64,000 nucleotides of DNA, taken from NCBI GenBank assembly GCA_945878375.1, contig CAMDWG010000008.1, positions 1 to 64,000 on the forward strand, given 5' to 3'. Shown here in pieces: positions 7,930 through 16,083 of the stretch. Within the stretch, counting starts at the first letter, position 1; every line of letters starts with the position of its first letter. The stretch comes from Roseomonas mucosa. GTDB taxonomy: Bacteria; Pseudomonadota; Alphaproteobacteria; Acetobacterales; Acetobacteraceae. A program made the position numbers and the translations under genes. Under the pieces are notes generated by a model, which was not told the origin of the DNA, searched no databases, and saw only the letters and a list, made by a program, of their open reading frames with translations.

Positions 7930-7950
7930 TATAATATACGCTCCGCGTAT
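7930..7950 (+). promoter_or_regulatory. TATAAT promoter with adjacent palindrome
   Basis: TATAAT (7930-7935) is followed at once by the palindrome ATACGC-TCC-GCGTAT (7936-7950), which would cover the transcription start and could be an operator. The next gene starts 25 nt downstream. Confidence 0.4.
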
Positions 7951-7974
7951 TTCGAGATTTTAGGTTATCATTGA

Positions 7975-8379
7975 GTGACTATTAAATTTGACACGACGAC
8001 ACGCAACACCATCGTGGATGCTATCGTCAGCCGAATCGGTAATGCCGGTATTCTCCGAATTTACGCCTCCCCTCGCCCCGCAAATGTGGGAACGCCGATC
8101 TCGACCCAGACCGTTCTTGCGGAGCTGACACTCGCATCGCCAGCCGCTCCGTCGGCATCGGGCGGCGTCGCGGCATTCAATCCAATCGCTCAAGACCCCA
8201 CGACAAACAACGACGGCATAGCGTCTTTCTTTCGCATCTTCCAATCTGATGGAGCGACTGCGGTCATTGATGGGGATGTCGCGGTCTCCGGAGCCGATCT
8301 TAATCTGAATACCATCTCGATCATCTCCGGTGGCCCTCTTCAGATTACAGCTCTGACGATCACAGCTCCCGGCGCTTGA
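7975..8379 (+). CDS. phage structural protein of unknown role
   Basis: A 134-residue Ala/Thr/Ser-rich, beta-prone protein starting with GTG. Its layout (RIYASPRP near residue 28, GVAAFNPI, FFRIFQSDGATAVIDGDV and a closing ALTIT stretch) resembles a small protein family I have seen next to tail-fibre genes in phages of proteobacteria, without an assigned function. It lies between the lysis cassette and the fibre genes, so a tail-fibre or decoration role is likely but inferred. TAGG upstream is the only ribosome-site candidate. Confidence 0.6.
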   Translation: MTIKFDTTTRNTIVDAIVSRIGNAGILRIYASPRPANVGTPISTQTVLAELTLASPAAPSASGGVAAFNPIAQDPTTNNDGIASFFRIFQSDGATAVIDGDVAVSGADLNLNTISIISGGPLQITALTITAPGA

Positions 8380-8419
8380 GCCCTTCAGCACGAAATTCTC
8401 CGTCCTATTAGTATCGACC

Positions 8420-8800
8420 TTGTCAAGCCTCTCTGACCACAGCGAAAATCAGCTTCTTCTCTGGCAGCTAACAGTACTTCCAGTGACGCGTCCGTCTGCT
8501 TGGTTCCTCGGTGTTGGCACCGGCTTCACCGACACCGGACTTACCGGAGAGCCGGTGGGCAATAACTATGAACGTCAGCAGACCCTGTTCAGCGTCGTAG
8601 GCAGCTTCGCTTCCAATAGCACCGCCGCGACCTTCGGCCCGGCCTCGCTGGCCTGGGGCACTATGACGACACTTGGTGTTTTTGACGCGCCCGTCGGCGG
8701 GAACTGCCTGTGGCAGGGAAACCTATCCGCTCCAACCTATGTCGATTTTGGCAGCGGACTAACAATTGATGCAGGCGCCCTACAACTACAGTTGGCGTGA
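8420..8800 (+). CDS. Gp80-like tail fibre protein
   Basis: A 126-residue product matching the small phage tail-fibre family typified by an N-terminal SDHSENQLL, a central VGTGFTDTGLTGEPVG leading to NYERQ, a segment with TFGPAS, then TLGVFDAPVGGN and a beta C-terminus. Such proteins sit at the junction of tail and fibre in siphoviruses. TTG is the likely start because family members begin at this point. No Shine-Dalgarno is seen. The gene for its usual partner, the fibre-tail adaptor, lies at 13434. Confidence 0.65.
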   Translation: MSSLSDHSENQLLLWQLTVLPVTRPSAWFLGVGTGFTDTGLTGEPVGNNYERQQTLFSVVGSFASNSTAATFGPASLAWGTMTTLGVFDAPVGGNCLWQGNLSAPTYVDFGSGLTIDAGALQLQLA

Positions 8801-8853
8801 GCGCGCTACCATTTCGTTTTGTTTACGCAAACCTGAGTTAGGGCGTCGCTACC

Positions 8854-9192
8854 TTGGCAGGCATTAAAATTTCTCAGCTACCCGCCGCCAGCGCAGCGGC
8901 GGGTACAGATGAACTGGAAACCAATCAATCCGGCACATCACGCAAGCTGAGCGTAGACCAGATCAAGTCTTATGCCTTGGCGGACTATTCTGGCGCAGAG
9001 TCGATTTCAACGGTGGGGACAGTCGCGTCCGGAACCTGGGAAGCCGACGTTATTGGCGTTTCATACGGCGGCACGGGCGTGCAGGGCGCTGTCAGCGGGC
9101 TGCTTAAAGGCGACGGCGCCGCCTATGCCGCAGCCGTCGCAGGCTCTGATTACTACAACACCGACAGCATCTTGGACGGAGGAAACTTCTAG
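8854..9192 (+). CDS. short GGTG-type fibre protein
   Basis: A 112-residue protein: N-terminus ISQLPAASAAAGTDEL (typical of fibre N-terminal adaptors), a VSYGGTG motif in the middle, and C-terminus DSILDGGNF. The GGTG motif and the closing DGG(N/S)F are shared with the next gene, suggesting paralogy by partial duplication. TTG start with AGGG 11 nt upstream. It ends 2 nt before the next start. It probably forms a fibre base or attachment piece. Confidence 0.65.
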   Translation: MAGIKISQLPAASAAAGTDELETNQSGTSRKLSVDQIKSYALADYSGAESISTVGTVASGTWEADVIGVSYGGTGVQGAVSGLLKGDGAAYAAAVAGSDYYNTDSILDGGNF

Positions 9193-9194
9193 TT

Positions 9195-10832
9195 ATGGCT
9201 AATATTCTACGCATTAAGCGCCGGGCTTCCGGTGTCGGAGCGGGCGCCCCCGCAAGCTTGCAGAACGCGGAACTTGCGTTCAACGAAGGGGACAACACGC
9301 TTTATTACGGTACGGGAACCGGCGGGGCGGCAGGCACCGCAACGTCAGTCATCGCCATCGGCGGCCCTGGCACCTTTGCTACAAATTCGAATGCGGCGCT
9401 GACGGGTACACCCACTGCCCCTACAGCAGCAGCCGACACGAACACAACCCAGGTGGCGACGACTGCGTTTGTGGTGGGGCAGGCGAGCAGCACAAACCCG
9501 CTCGCAAACGGTGCAGCAGCGGTCGGCACGTCGCTGCGTTTTGCGCGCCAGGACCACGTTCATCCGACCGATACCAGCCGGGCTGCGCTCGCTTCGCCTA
9601 CCTTTACGGGCACGCCTGCCGCTCCCACGGCGGCGGCTGATACGAACACGACGCAGCTCGCCACGACGGCTTTCGTTCTGGGGCAGGCGTCGAGCGCCGC
9701 GCCGCTTGCCGATGGCACGGCCGCTATTGGCACCTCGACGCGCTATGCGCGAGCCGATCACGTCCACCCGACCGATACCAGCCGGGCTGCGCTCGCTTCG
9801 CCTACCTTTACGGGCACGCCTGCCGCTCCCACGGCGACGGCTGATACGAACACAACTCAGGTGGCGACGACTGCGTTTGTGGTTGGGCAGGCATCCGCTG
9901 TCGCCGGGTCCGCGCTCGGTACAGCAGCGACCGGCACGTCTCTACGCTACGCCCGCGCCGACCACGTCCACGCGATGCCCAGGCTAAATCAGGTTCTTGC
10001 TCCTACGGCGGATGTGGGTCTCGCCAATTTCAAGATCACCAGCCTTGCCGATCCGACGAATGACCAAGACGCCGCCAACAAGCGGTATGTGGATTCGGTG
10101 GCGCAGGGCCTGGACGCCAAGGCTTCCACACGCGTCGCCACAACGGCGAACATCACGTTGTCTGGCCTCCAGAACATCGACGGCGTCACCCTCGTTGCCG
10201 ATGATCGGGTCTTGGTGAAAAATCAGACCAACACGGCTCAAAACGGCATTTACGTTGCTTCTGCAACGGCGTGGAGCCGCTCTGCCGACATGAACGCGTG
10301 GGCGGAAGTCCCGAACGCATTCGTCTTTGTTGAACAGGGCACCTCGCAGTCCGACACAGGCTGGGTATGCACCGCCAACGCAGGCGGAACGCTCGACACG
10401 ACGGAGATTGCGTGGACGCAGTTCTCGGCGGCTGGCTCTTATCTCGCGGGCAACGGTCTGTCGCTCAGCGGTAATACCTTCTCCGTCACCGGCACACCAA
10501 ACCGCGTCAGCGTCTCTGCGTCGGGCGTCGATATCGCCTCGAACTACACCGGTCAGAACACCATCACGACCGTCGGCACGATCACGACCGGTGTGTGGAA
10601 CGGCACAGCCATCACCGTCGCGAGGGGCGGCACGGGTGCCACGACCCTTACTGGATATGTGAAGGGTAATGGGACGAGCGCCCTCTCAGCGGCATCGACG
10701 ATCCCGAATACAGACATTTCCGGTCTTGGGACCATGAGTACGCAGAACGCGAACGCCGTCGCAATCACGGGTGGTAGCATCACCGGCCTGACGACGTTCG
10801 ACGGCATCACCATCGACGGTGGCTCTTTCTGA
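9195..10832 (+). CDS. tail fibre with 68-residue internal repeats
   Basis: A 545-residue fibre. Residues about 60-265 contain three related units around ALASPTFTGTPAAPTA and ATTAFV(V/L)GQAS, the last two being near-identical in DNA. A central domain with NKRYVDSVAQGLDAK and an NGIYVASATAW segment follows, as in many prophage fibres. The C-terminus has VARGGTGATTL and ends ITIDGGSF. GGAGG lies 11 nt before the ATG. It likely trimerises and contributes to host binding. Its repeats are prone to recombination. Confidence 0.8.
   Translation: MANILRIKRRASGVGAGAPASLQNAELAFNEGDNTLYYGTGTGGAAGTATSVIAIGGPGTFATNSNAALTGTPTAPTAAADTNTTQVATTAFVVGQASSTNPLANGAAAVGTSLRFARQDHVHPTDTSRAALASPTFTGTPAAPTAAADTNTTQLATTAFVLGQASSAAPLADGTAAIGTSTRYARADHVHPTDTSRAALASPTFTGTPAAPTATADTNTTQVATTAFVVGQASAVAGSALGTAATGTSLRYARADHVHAMPRLNQVLAPTADVGLANFKITSLADPTNDQDAANKRYVDSVAQGLDAKASTRVATTANITLSGLQNIDGVTLVADDRVLVKNQTNTAQNGIYVASATAWSRSADMNAWAEVPNAFVFVEQGTSQSDTGWVCTANAGGTLDTTEIAWTQFSAAGSYLAGNGLSLSGNTFSVTGTPNRVSVSASGVDIASNYTGQNTITTVGTITTGVWNGTAITVARGGTGATTLTGYVKGNGTSALSAASTIPNTDISGLGTMSTQNANAVAITGGSITGLTTFDGITIDGGSF
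9564..9836 (+). repeat. 69-bp exact direct repeat inside fibre gene
   Basis: Positions 9564-9632 and 9768-9836 are identical, offset by 204 bp (68 codons), so gain or loss keeps the frame. A third, more diverged unit lies upstream around 9400-9500. Confidence 0.85.
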
Positions 10833-10840
10833 TCCTTACG

Positions 10841-10859
10841 CAGGCACCTCGTCAGCCTG
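10841..10859 (+). terminator. terminator between fibre genes
   Basis: CAGGC (10841-10845) pairs with GCCTG (10855-10859), followed by TTTTAATTT. The stem is short but the T tract is good. Confidence 0.6.
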
Positions 10860-10906
10860 TTTTAATTTCATCAAACCCTGCCTGATTAGGCATTTCAGGG
10901 CGGCAT

Positions 10907-12862
10907 ATGCCAAATACAATAAAGGTTAAACAAAGCGCGGTGGCGGGGAAGGTCCCGACCACCGCGCAGCTTCAACTAGGTGAACTCGCCGTCAACACGA
11001 CGGACGGGAAGCTTTACACGAAGAAGAACGTCAGTGGCACGGAAAGCGTTGTTGAGATCGGCGCAGCCAGCGCCAGCAGCGTGACCTCCTTCAGCGCAGG
11101 CACCACCGGCCTCACGCCTTCCACCGGCACGACAGGTGCGGTGACGCTGGGGGGCACGCTGGCGGTGGCGAATGGCGGCACGGGCGGGACCACGCAAGCT
11201 ACTGCCCGCACTGGTCTCGGTCTTGGCACCGCCGCTACGGCAGCCTCCACGGATTTCGCTGCCGCTGCCCATGTGGGGGCGGGCGGCACAGCACACGCGG
11301 CAGCGACCACAAGCGTGGCGGGCTTTATGTCTTCCGCCGACAAAACCAAGCTCGACGGTATTGCCTCTGGCGCCACGGCTAACACGGGCACTGTCACAAG
11401 CGTCGCACTCAGCCTTCCCGCGATCTTCTCGGTGTCGGGTTCGCCGGTCAGCACTAGCGGCACACTCACGGCGGCTCTTGCGTCTCAAGCGGCGAACGTG
11501 GTTTTGGCGTCTCCGAGTGGTGCAATAGGCACCCCGACGTTCCGCGTGTTGGTCGCCGCTGATATCCCAGTTCTCGACGCAGCAAAGATCACCACTGGGA
11601 CATTTGCATCGGCTCGTCTGCCGACCACTGCGGACACCAACGCCCGTGTAGCGGTGTCCAGAAATGGCACGCTGGTCGGCACACGTCGCGAGATCAACTT
11701 CATCCCTGGCACCAACGTCACGCTATCTGTTGTAGACGATCCTACTAACGAGGAGATTGATGTCACTATCAACGCCAGTGGCGACGGGGGTGGTGTCACT
11801 TCCTTTTCCGCTGGCACCACCGGCCTCACGCCCTCCACTGGCACAACAGGAGCGGTGACACTGGCGGGGACGTTGGCCGTTGCCAATGGTGGCACGGGCG
11901 GCACGACTGCTGCTACCGCCCGCACCAATCTTGGCGCAGCGTCATCTGGCCTCGTCACAGCGTCCGGTTTGTTGGTGTCAAACGCGCGTATTCTCGGGCG
12001 CACGACGGCGAGCCCAGGAGCCGTTGAAGAACTGTCGAGCGTTCCGGTCAGCCTCGGCGGCACAGGCGCCACGACTGCTGCTACCGCTCGCACCAATCTT
12101 TCCGCCGCTGGGTCTGGTGCGATCACAAGCTCCGGTCTGACGATGACCAGCGCCCGTCTGCTGGGTAGGACGACGGCCTCGACCGGCGCCGTTGAAGAAC
12201 TGTCGAGCGTTCCGGTTAGTCTCGGCGGCACGGGCGCCACGACTGCTGCTACCGCCCGCACTAATCTAGGGCTCGGCTCATCGGACAATGTGAGTTTCGC
12301 CACCGTCACAGGCACCACGATTGTGGCGAATGGGGGGAGTGGGTCGGGAAGGTTTGCTGGCCCGACAACAGGCGGTTGCTTTTTTGAAGCATTTTCTACC
12401 GAGGCTGCGATCAAGTTCGGGTCGGCTAAGACGTTTAGCTTTTCGATGCAGGCGGATCGTAACGTGGTTCTGTATGACGGCGGCACCGTGTTGTGGCAGA
12501 CAAACACCGCCGCGTCTGACGGGCGCCTCAAGAACGTCTTGGGTTCTGTTACGGATGGCCTAAACACTATTGCCCAGCTTAACCCAGTTTGGTTTTCGTG
12601 GAAGGAAGACACTGTATTCGCGGACGGGGGCGTAGTTCGTCCCGGCTTTGTCGCGCAGGAAGTTGCGGCGGTTATACCTCACGCGGCAACGCTTGCAGGC
12701 CCACCCGGCAGCAGTGAAAACCAGCGCACATATCTACTCCAAAAAGAGGAAATCGTCCCGCATCTTGTGTCTGCGGTCCAAGAGCTTAAGACGATTGTCG
12801 ATGCACAGCGACAAACTATCTCGGCTCTGGAAACCCGACTTACTGCGCTGGAAACTCGTTAG
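10907..12862 (+). CDS. tail fibre/spike with C-terminal S74 intramolecular chaperone
   Basis: A 651-residue protein. N-terminus IKVKQSAVAGKVPTTAQL is the common siphovirus fibre start. The shaft holds repeated units of the LAVANGGTGGTT and VPVSLGGTGATT type, duplicated in DNA (12021-12090 and 12192-12261 regions). The last 120 residues are a Peptidase_S74 chaperone: SDGRLKNV with the Ser537-Lys542 dyad that cuts the chaperone off after trimerisation, a PGFVAQEV motif, and a final coiled coil (LVSAVQELKTIVDAQRQ). AGGG lies 9 nt before the ATG. It is probably the main receptor-binding fibre. Confidence 0.85.
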   Translation: MPNTIKVKQSAVAGKVPTTAQLQLGELAVNTTDGKLYTKKNVSGTESVVEIGAASASSVTSFSAGTTGLTPSTGTTGAVTLGGTLAVANGGTGGTTQATARTGLGLGTAATAASTDFAAAAHVGAGGTAHAAATTSVAGFMSSADKTKLDGIASGATANTGTVTSVALSLPAIFSVSGSPVSTSGTLTAALASQAANVVLASPSGAIGTPTFRVLVAADIPVLDAAKITTGTFASARLPTTADTNARVAVSRNGTLVGTRREINFIPGTNVTLSVVDDPTNEEIDVTINASGDGGGVTSFSAGTTGLTPSTGTTGAVTLAGTLAVANGGTGGTTAATARTNLGAASSGLVTASGLLVSNARILGRTTASPGAVEELSSVPVSLGGTGATTAATARTNLSAAGSGAITSSGLTMTSARLLGRTTASTGAVEELSSVPVSLGGTGATTAATARTNLGLGSSDNVSFATVTGTTIVANGGSGSGRFAGPTTGGCFFEAFSTEAAIKFGSAKTFSFSMQADRNVVLYDGGTVLWQTNTAASDGRLKNVLGSVTDGLNTIAQLNPVWFSWKEDTVFADGGVVRPGFVAQEVAAVIPHAATLAGPPGSSENQRTYLLQKEEIVPHLVSAVQELKTIVDAQRQTISALETRLTALETR

Positions 12863-12914
12863 CATCGTGATCTAACTTTCATACATTGAAATAGATAGCG
12901 TCGCATCTATCCTC

Positions 12915-12934
12915 TATAATTTTATTTTCGGCTG
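12915..12934 (+). promoter_or_regulatory. TATAAT spacer with 12-mer shared with another spacer
   Basis: TATAAT at 12915-12920 is followed by TATTTTCGGCTG at 12923-12934. The same 12-mer recurs at 15943-15954 upstream of the tail chaperone gene. It precedes the gene at 12993. Confidence 0.35.
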
Positions 12935-12992
12935 GTGTGGCCCTTTGCTCCTAATTAGGCGTCATTGAGATTAAAGGGATTGGTGGACTGCA

Positions 12993-13424
12993 ATGATTTT
13001 CGATGGAGCACGGCTAGTTGAAAGCGGCGAGTTTCGGGCTACTGAAACCGGTGTTTTCCGCATCACCGAGAACTATGCAGTCCCAAGCGTCGACGCGGCT
13101 TTCACCGCAGCGGGGAAGTTGCGGACGGCAGTGTCGGGGGCGGGCTCGGTCACTGTCAGTATCCCAGAATTCAGCGCGAGCGGACTTCACGGTGTCGGCG
13201 GTACAGCCTCCCTCGCTATTGGCGTTTTTTCGACCGCAATCTCGGCCCGCCAGCTTTCCGGGCTCCTCGGACCCCGCTTCCGCCCCGATGCGGTTGACTC
13301 CAGCTTCGAGACGGATGTTGTCCCTTCTATTTTCGAGCCCACCGTCTCGGCTTCTACGTTTAAACCTCCATACACCACCAACCGTCGCAGTGTACCTGCT
13401 GATAAACGTCGTTTTGTGGCATAG
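12993..13424 (+). CDS. hypothetical tail-associated protein
   Basis: A 143-residue protein starting FDGARLVESGEFRATETGVF, with a Ser/Thr/Val-rich beta-prone centre and a Pro/Arg-rich C-terminal tail. No family recognised. It sits between the S74 fibre and the fibre-tail adaptor, so it is likely a tail-tip or fibre accessory protein. GGTGG precedes the ATG. Confidence 0.5.
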   Translation: MIFDGARLVESGEFRATETGVFRITENYAVPSVDAAFTAAGKLRTAVSGAGSVTVSIPEFSASGLHGVGGTASLAIGVFSTAISARQLSGLLGPRFRPDAVDSSFETDVVPSIFEPTVSASTFKPPYTTNRRSVPADKRRFVA

Positions 13425-13433
13425 GGACCCAAA

Positions 13434-13706
13434 TTGACTTATTTTCTGTACGAAAAAGACCCGGCAGAGAACGCCAACATCATCGTCGATTGGACGACAT
13501 GGTTGGAAGGCGACACGATTGCCTCATCTTCTTGGACCGTGCCAGCGCCATTTTTGATTGGCACAGACGGCCACAACGTCTCCACAGCGAATGTCTGGAT
13601 CGACGGGGGTGAACTAGGCGAGCATTACTTCCTGTCCAATGAAGTTACTACAGTTACGGGGCGCAGCGGCAAGAGAACAGTCGTCGTCCGCATTACTAGC
13701 ACATAG
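13434..13706 (+). CDS. fibre-tail adaptor protein (Gp77-like)
   Basis: A 90-residue product whose pattern VDWTTWLEGDTIASSSWTVP, then ANVWIDGGELGEHY, then EVTTVTGRSGKRT fits the small Ig-like phage fibre-tail adaptor family. It would join the fibres to the tail, working with the Gp80-like protein at 8420. TTG start with AGGGA 6 nt upstream, 9 nt after the previous stop. A hairpin terminator follows. Confidence 0.7.
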   Translation: MTYFLYEKDPAENANIIVDWTTWLEGDTIASSSWTVPAPFLIGTDGHNVSTANVWIDGGELGEHYFLSNEVTTVTGRSGKRTVVVRITST

Positions 13707-13737
13707 ATTATATTAGAGGTCTGCTTTTTATATCAAT

Positions 13738-13756
13738 AAACCTCCGAGAGAGGTTT
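13738..13756 (+). terminator. terminator before PhoH gene
   Basis: AAACCTC (13738-13744) pairs with GAGGTTT (13750-13756), followed by AATTTCTC. It separates the fibre block from the PhoH-connector block. Confidence 0.65.
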
Positions 13757-13790
13757 AATTTCTCAACTAGCCGCTGTGCAGGAGTCCCGT

Positions 13791-14564
13791 TTGGCTCAAA
13801 AGCCTATCAAAATTGATTCCCCTACTTTCTTCGAAGAACAATCCACTCGTCCTTCTAAATCAGACCTTCGCAGGGCTCGCCGCACACTAAAGACCGTCCG
13901 ACAGACCGGGCGGCACTTCGCCCCGCTGACCCCCAAGACAGACGCACAGCGCGAATACCTCGACGCCATCAAGGACAATGACGTTGTCCTTGCCTGCGGC
14001 GGCGCAGGCGTCGGCAAGACCTACGTCGCGGCGCGCTTCGGCCTGCAAGAGCTGATCGAGGGGAACTACGACCGCATCATCATCACGCGGCCCATGGTGG
14101 CGGTGTCTGGTGAGAACATCGGCTTCCTCCCCGGCGGCGTCGCGGAAAAAACCGCACCTTGGGGCATCCCGATCATCGACGCGTTCAACGACGGCGCGTC
14201 GAAGGCGACCGTCGAGAAGCTCGTCAAGGACGGCAAGATCGACTTCGTGCCGTTTGCGCTGATCAGAGGGCGAACCTTCAACGACTGCTTCATCCTCGCG
14301 GATGAGGGCCAGAACCTCACCGTCGAGCAGGCCAAGGTTCTCATCACCCGCGTTGGTGAGAACAGCAAGATCGTCATCAACGGCGATATCAGCGGGCACC
14401 AGTCCGACATTCGCGGCACCAACGGCCTGGATTTCCTCATCGATATCGCAGAGCGCTACGACCTCGACTGCGAGATTTTCGAGTTCGACGACGCAGACGT
14501 CGTTCGCTCTGGCGTCGCGGCCCAATGGGTCCGCGCTTTCACCGAACATGGAGTGAGAAAGTAA
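13791..14564 (+). CDS. PhoH-like ATPase
   Basis: A 257-residue P-loop NTPase. Walker A GGAGVGKT (about residues 70-77), TRPMVAVSGENIGFLPG, Walker B region CFILADEGQN (about 166) and KIVINGDISGHQ define the PhoH family. The family is tied to RNA/ATPase activity; phage copies are common and their role is unsettled. The start is chosen at TTG 13791 because AGGAG sits 6 nt before it; a GTG at 13776 lies upstream of that site. It is the only non-structural enzyme in the block and stands directly before the connector genes with 0 nt spacing. Confidence 0.85.
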   Translation: MAQKPIKIDSPTFFEEQSTRPSKSDLRRARRTLKTVRQTGRHFAPLTPKTDAQREYLDAIKDNDVVLACGGAGVGKTYVAARFGLQELIEGNYDRIIITRPMVAVSGENIGFLPGGVAEKTAPWGIPIIDAFNDGASKATVEKLVKDGKIDFVPFALIRGRTFNDCFILADEGQNLTVEQAKVLITRVGENSKIVINGDISGHQSDIRGTNGLDFLIDIAERYDLDCEIFEFDDADVVRSGVAAQWVRAFTEHGVRK

Positions 14565-15101
14565 GTGATCACCTTCGTCGTCGAGAACGGCACCGGGCTG
14601 ACCAACGCGACCAGCTACGTCTCGGTCGATGAAGCCGACGATCTGGCCGTCCTGAACATCCACAACTCGGATGCGTGGCTGACCCTGCCGGTCGACAAAA
14701 AGCGCAACCTTCTGATCTACGCGTCCCGTGTCCTCGACTCCCGCACCACATGGAACGGCGAGCGTGTCTCCCTCACGCAAGCCTTGGAGTGGCCCCGCAA
14801 GGAGGTCACCGACCGCTACGGCAATGCCGTATCCGCCTCTGCGGTCCCCTACAACGTGCGCTGGGCTGTCGTCGAATTCGCCAAGTGGAGCCTCACCGAA
14901 GACCGGCTGTCCCGCACTCAGCCGGATAGCGTGGTCAGCGAGGTCAAGGTTGATTCGATCAGCCTGAAGTTCGCAGACCCGACCATGCTGGCGACCGACC
15001 AGTACAAGACACCTGACATCGTCACCGACATCCTGCGCGGGCTCGGCAGCGTGCGACACAGCACCCGCAAGGTCACCTTCGGGAGGCTCAAAGCCGTATG
15101 A
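14565..15101 (+). CDS. head-tail connector / DnaT-like head completion protein
   Basis: A 178-residue helical protein with the DnaT-like head-completion pattern: ENGTGLTNATSYVSVDEAD at the start, then a helix with RNLLIYASRVLD, the motif LTQALEWPRKEV and PYNVRWAVVEFAKW. Proteins of this family bind the portal as the first ring of the neck in siphoviruses, despite the DnaT-like name. GTG start directly after the PhoH stop. Its stop overlaps the next start by 4 nt (ATGA). Confidence 0.75.
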   Translation: MITFVVENGTGLTNATSYVSVDEADDLAVLNIHNSDAWLTLPVDKKRNLLIYASRVLDSRTTWNGERVSLTQALEWPRKEVTDRYGNAVSASAVPYNVRWAVVEFAKWSLTEDRLSRTQPDSVVSEVKVDSISLKFADPTMLATDQYKTPDIVTDILRGLGSVRHSTRKVTFGRLKAV

Positions 15102-15499
15102 GCGTCAACCTGACCGCGCTGGTGAAGGGGGCGCTCGCGACTGTCGGAGCATCGGTGCAGGGAAGCACCAGGGCGGCGACCTACCGCAAGACCGGCGCGC
15201 AGACCTACAACCCCACCACAGGCGCGCAGACCGCCACCACGACGGACTACCCCGTCACAGCCGTCTTCACCTCCTACGCTCGGCGGGAAAAGGAAACCGA
15301 CTTCCAGAACTCGCGGCGGCAGATCATCGAGTTCGGGGATCAGAAAGTTCTGATCCCCTATGCCGATCTCCCGATCAGCGCGTCCGATATCTCGCTGGAA
15401 GACGTCATTCTCGACGGCGCAGCGGTGTGGCGGATCATCGACCACAAGATCGACCCGACCGGTAAGGCGCTTCACACGTTTCAGGTGAGGCAGTCCTGA
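15098..15499 (+). CDS. head closure-like neck protein
   Basis: A 133-residue beta-rich protein with a central RQIIEFGDQKVLIPYADL and a C-terminal VWRIIDHKIDPTGKALHTF, the length and beta pattern of head-closure (stopper) proteins. It lies between the connector and the tail terminator, the normal place for that function. GGGAGG precedes the ATG. The family call is by position and style only. Confidence 0.6.
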   Translation: MSVNLTALVKGALATVGASVQGSTRAATYRKTGAQTYNPTTGAQTATTTDYPVTAVFTSYARREKETDFQNSRRQIIEFGDQKVLIPYADLPISASDISLEDVILDGAAVWRIIDHKIDPTGKALHTFQVRQS

Positions 15500-15924
15500 T
15501 GAGCTTCGAAGCAGAACGCGCCACCATCGAGACGCATTTTCGGGACCGGTGGGCGCTTAGCCCCTTCGCCGCCATGCCGATCATCTTCGACAACGTGAAC
15601 ACGAAGCAGCCGACCGGCGATTTCATCGTTCACCGCATCGCGGACGCGGACGGTCGGCAGATGGAGATCGTCGGCCAGGGCCTCACCCTGCACCGCTACG
15701 TTGGTATCGTTCAGGTCGATGTACTGGTCCGCATTGGCAGCGGGACCGCAGAGGCTCGGAAGATCGCGGACGCTGTCGCGGACGCCTACCGGCGCCGACA
15801 GCTTGTCTCCAACACGGCGGGGATCATCACCTTCCGAACCCCCTCCCTGAGGTCTCTCGGGACGGTGAGCGAACGCTTCCGACTGGTGGTTACCTGTCCC
15901 TACCACCGGGACGTTCGACAGTAA
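15499..15924 (+). CDS. tail terminator-like protein (DUF4128)
   Basis: A 141-residue protein with the DUF4128 pattern: an N-terminal segment with ATIETHFRDRW, then DNVNTKQPTGDFI, RYVGIVQVDVLVRIGSG, a helix with ARKIADAVADAY and a final RFRLVVTCPYHRD. Such proteins cap the tail tube and set the joining interface with the head. GAGG lies upstream of the ATG, which overlaps the preceding stop region. Confidence 0.7.
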   Translation: MSFEAERATIETHFRDRWALSPFAAMPIIFDNVNTKQPTGDFIVHRIADADGRQMEIVGQGLTLHRYVGIVQVDVLVRIGSGTAEARKIADAVADAYRRRQLVSNTAGIITFRTPSLRSLGTVSERFRLVVTCPYHRDVRQ

Positions 15925-15942
15925 TCGCGCGCAACTAGATTG

Positions 15943-16048
15943 TATTTTCGGCTGTTTTTATCTATACTATAAAAATACATATCATCCCGACGTGTGAGTT
16001 CTATCGCGCGATAGTTGGGGAGGGCCGTCGTCGGGATCGGCCCTCCCC
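15943..16048 (+). promoter_or_regulatory. AT-rich promoter and folded leader with terminator upstream of tail chaperone
   Basis: A TATACT/TATAAA patch (15963 onward) and the shared 12-mer TATTTTCGGCTG (15943-15954) precede three structures. ATCCCGACG (15984-15992), the palindrome CTATCGCGCGATAG (16001-16014), and a strong hairpin GGGGAGGGCC (16017-16026) with GGCCCTCCCC (16039-16048) followed by TTTAATT. The loop of the last hairpin contains CGTCGGGAT (16029-16037), perfectly complementary to 15984-15992, so a pseudoknot or alternative fold is possible. It could act as terminator, attenuator or both. Confidence 0.5.
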
Positions 16049-16083
16049 TTTAATTCCGACAAAACAAGGTTCTTCAACAAACT

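Noticed and set aside
8854-12862. Diversity-generating retroelement acting on the fibre genes
   Set aside because: No reverse transcriptase gene and no adenine-variable template repeat are visible in the window.
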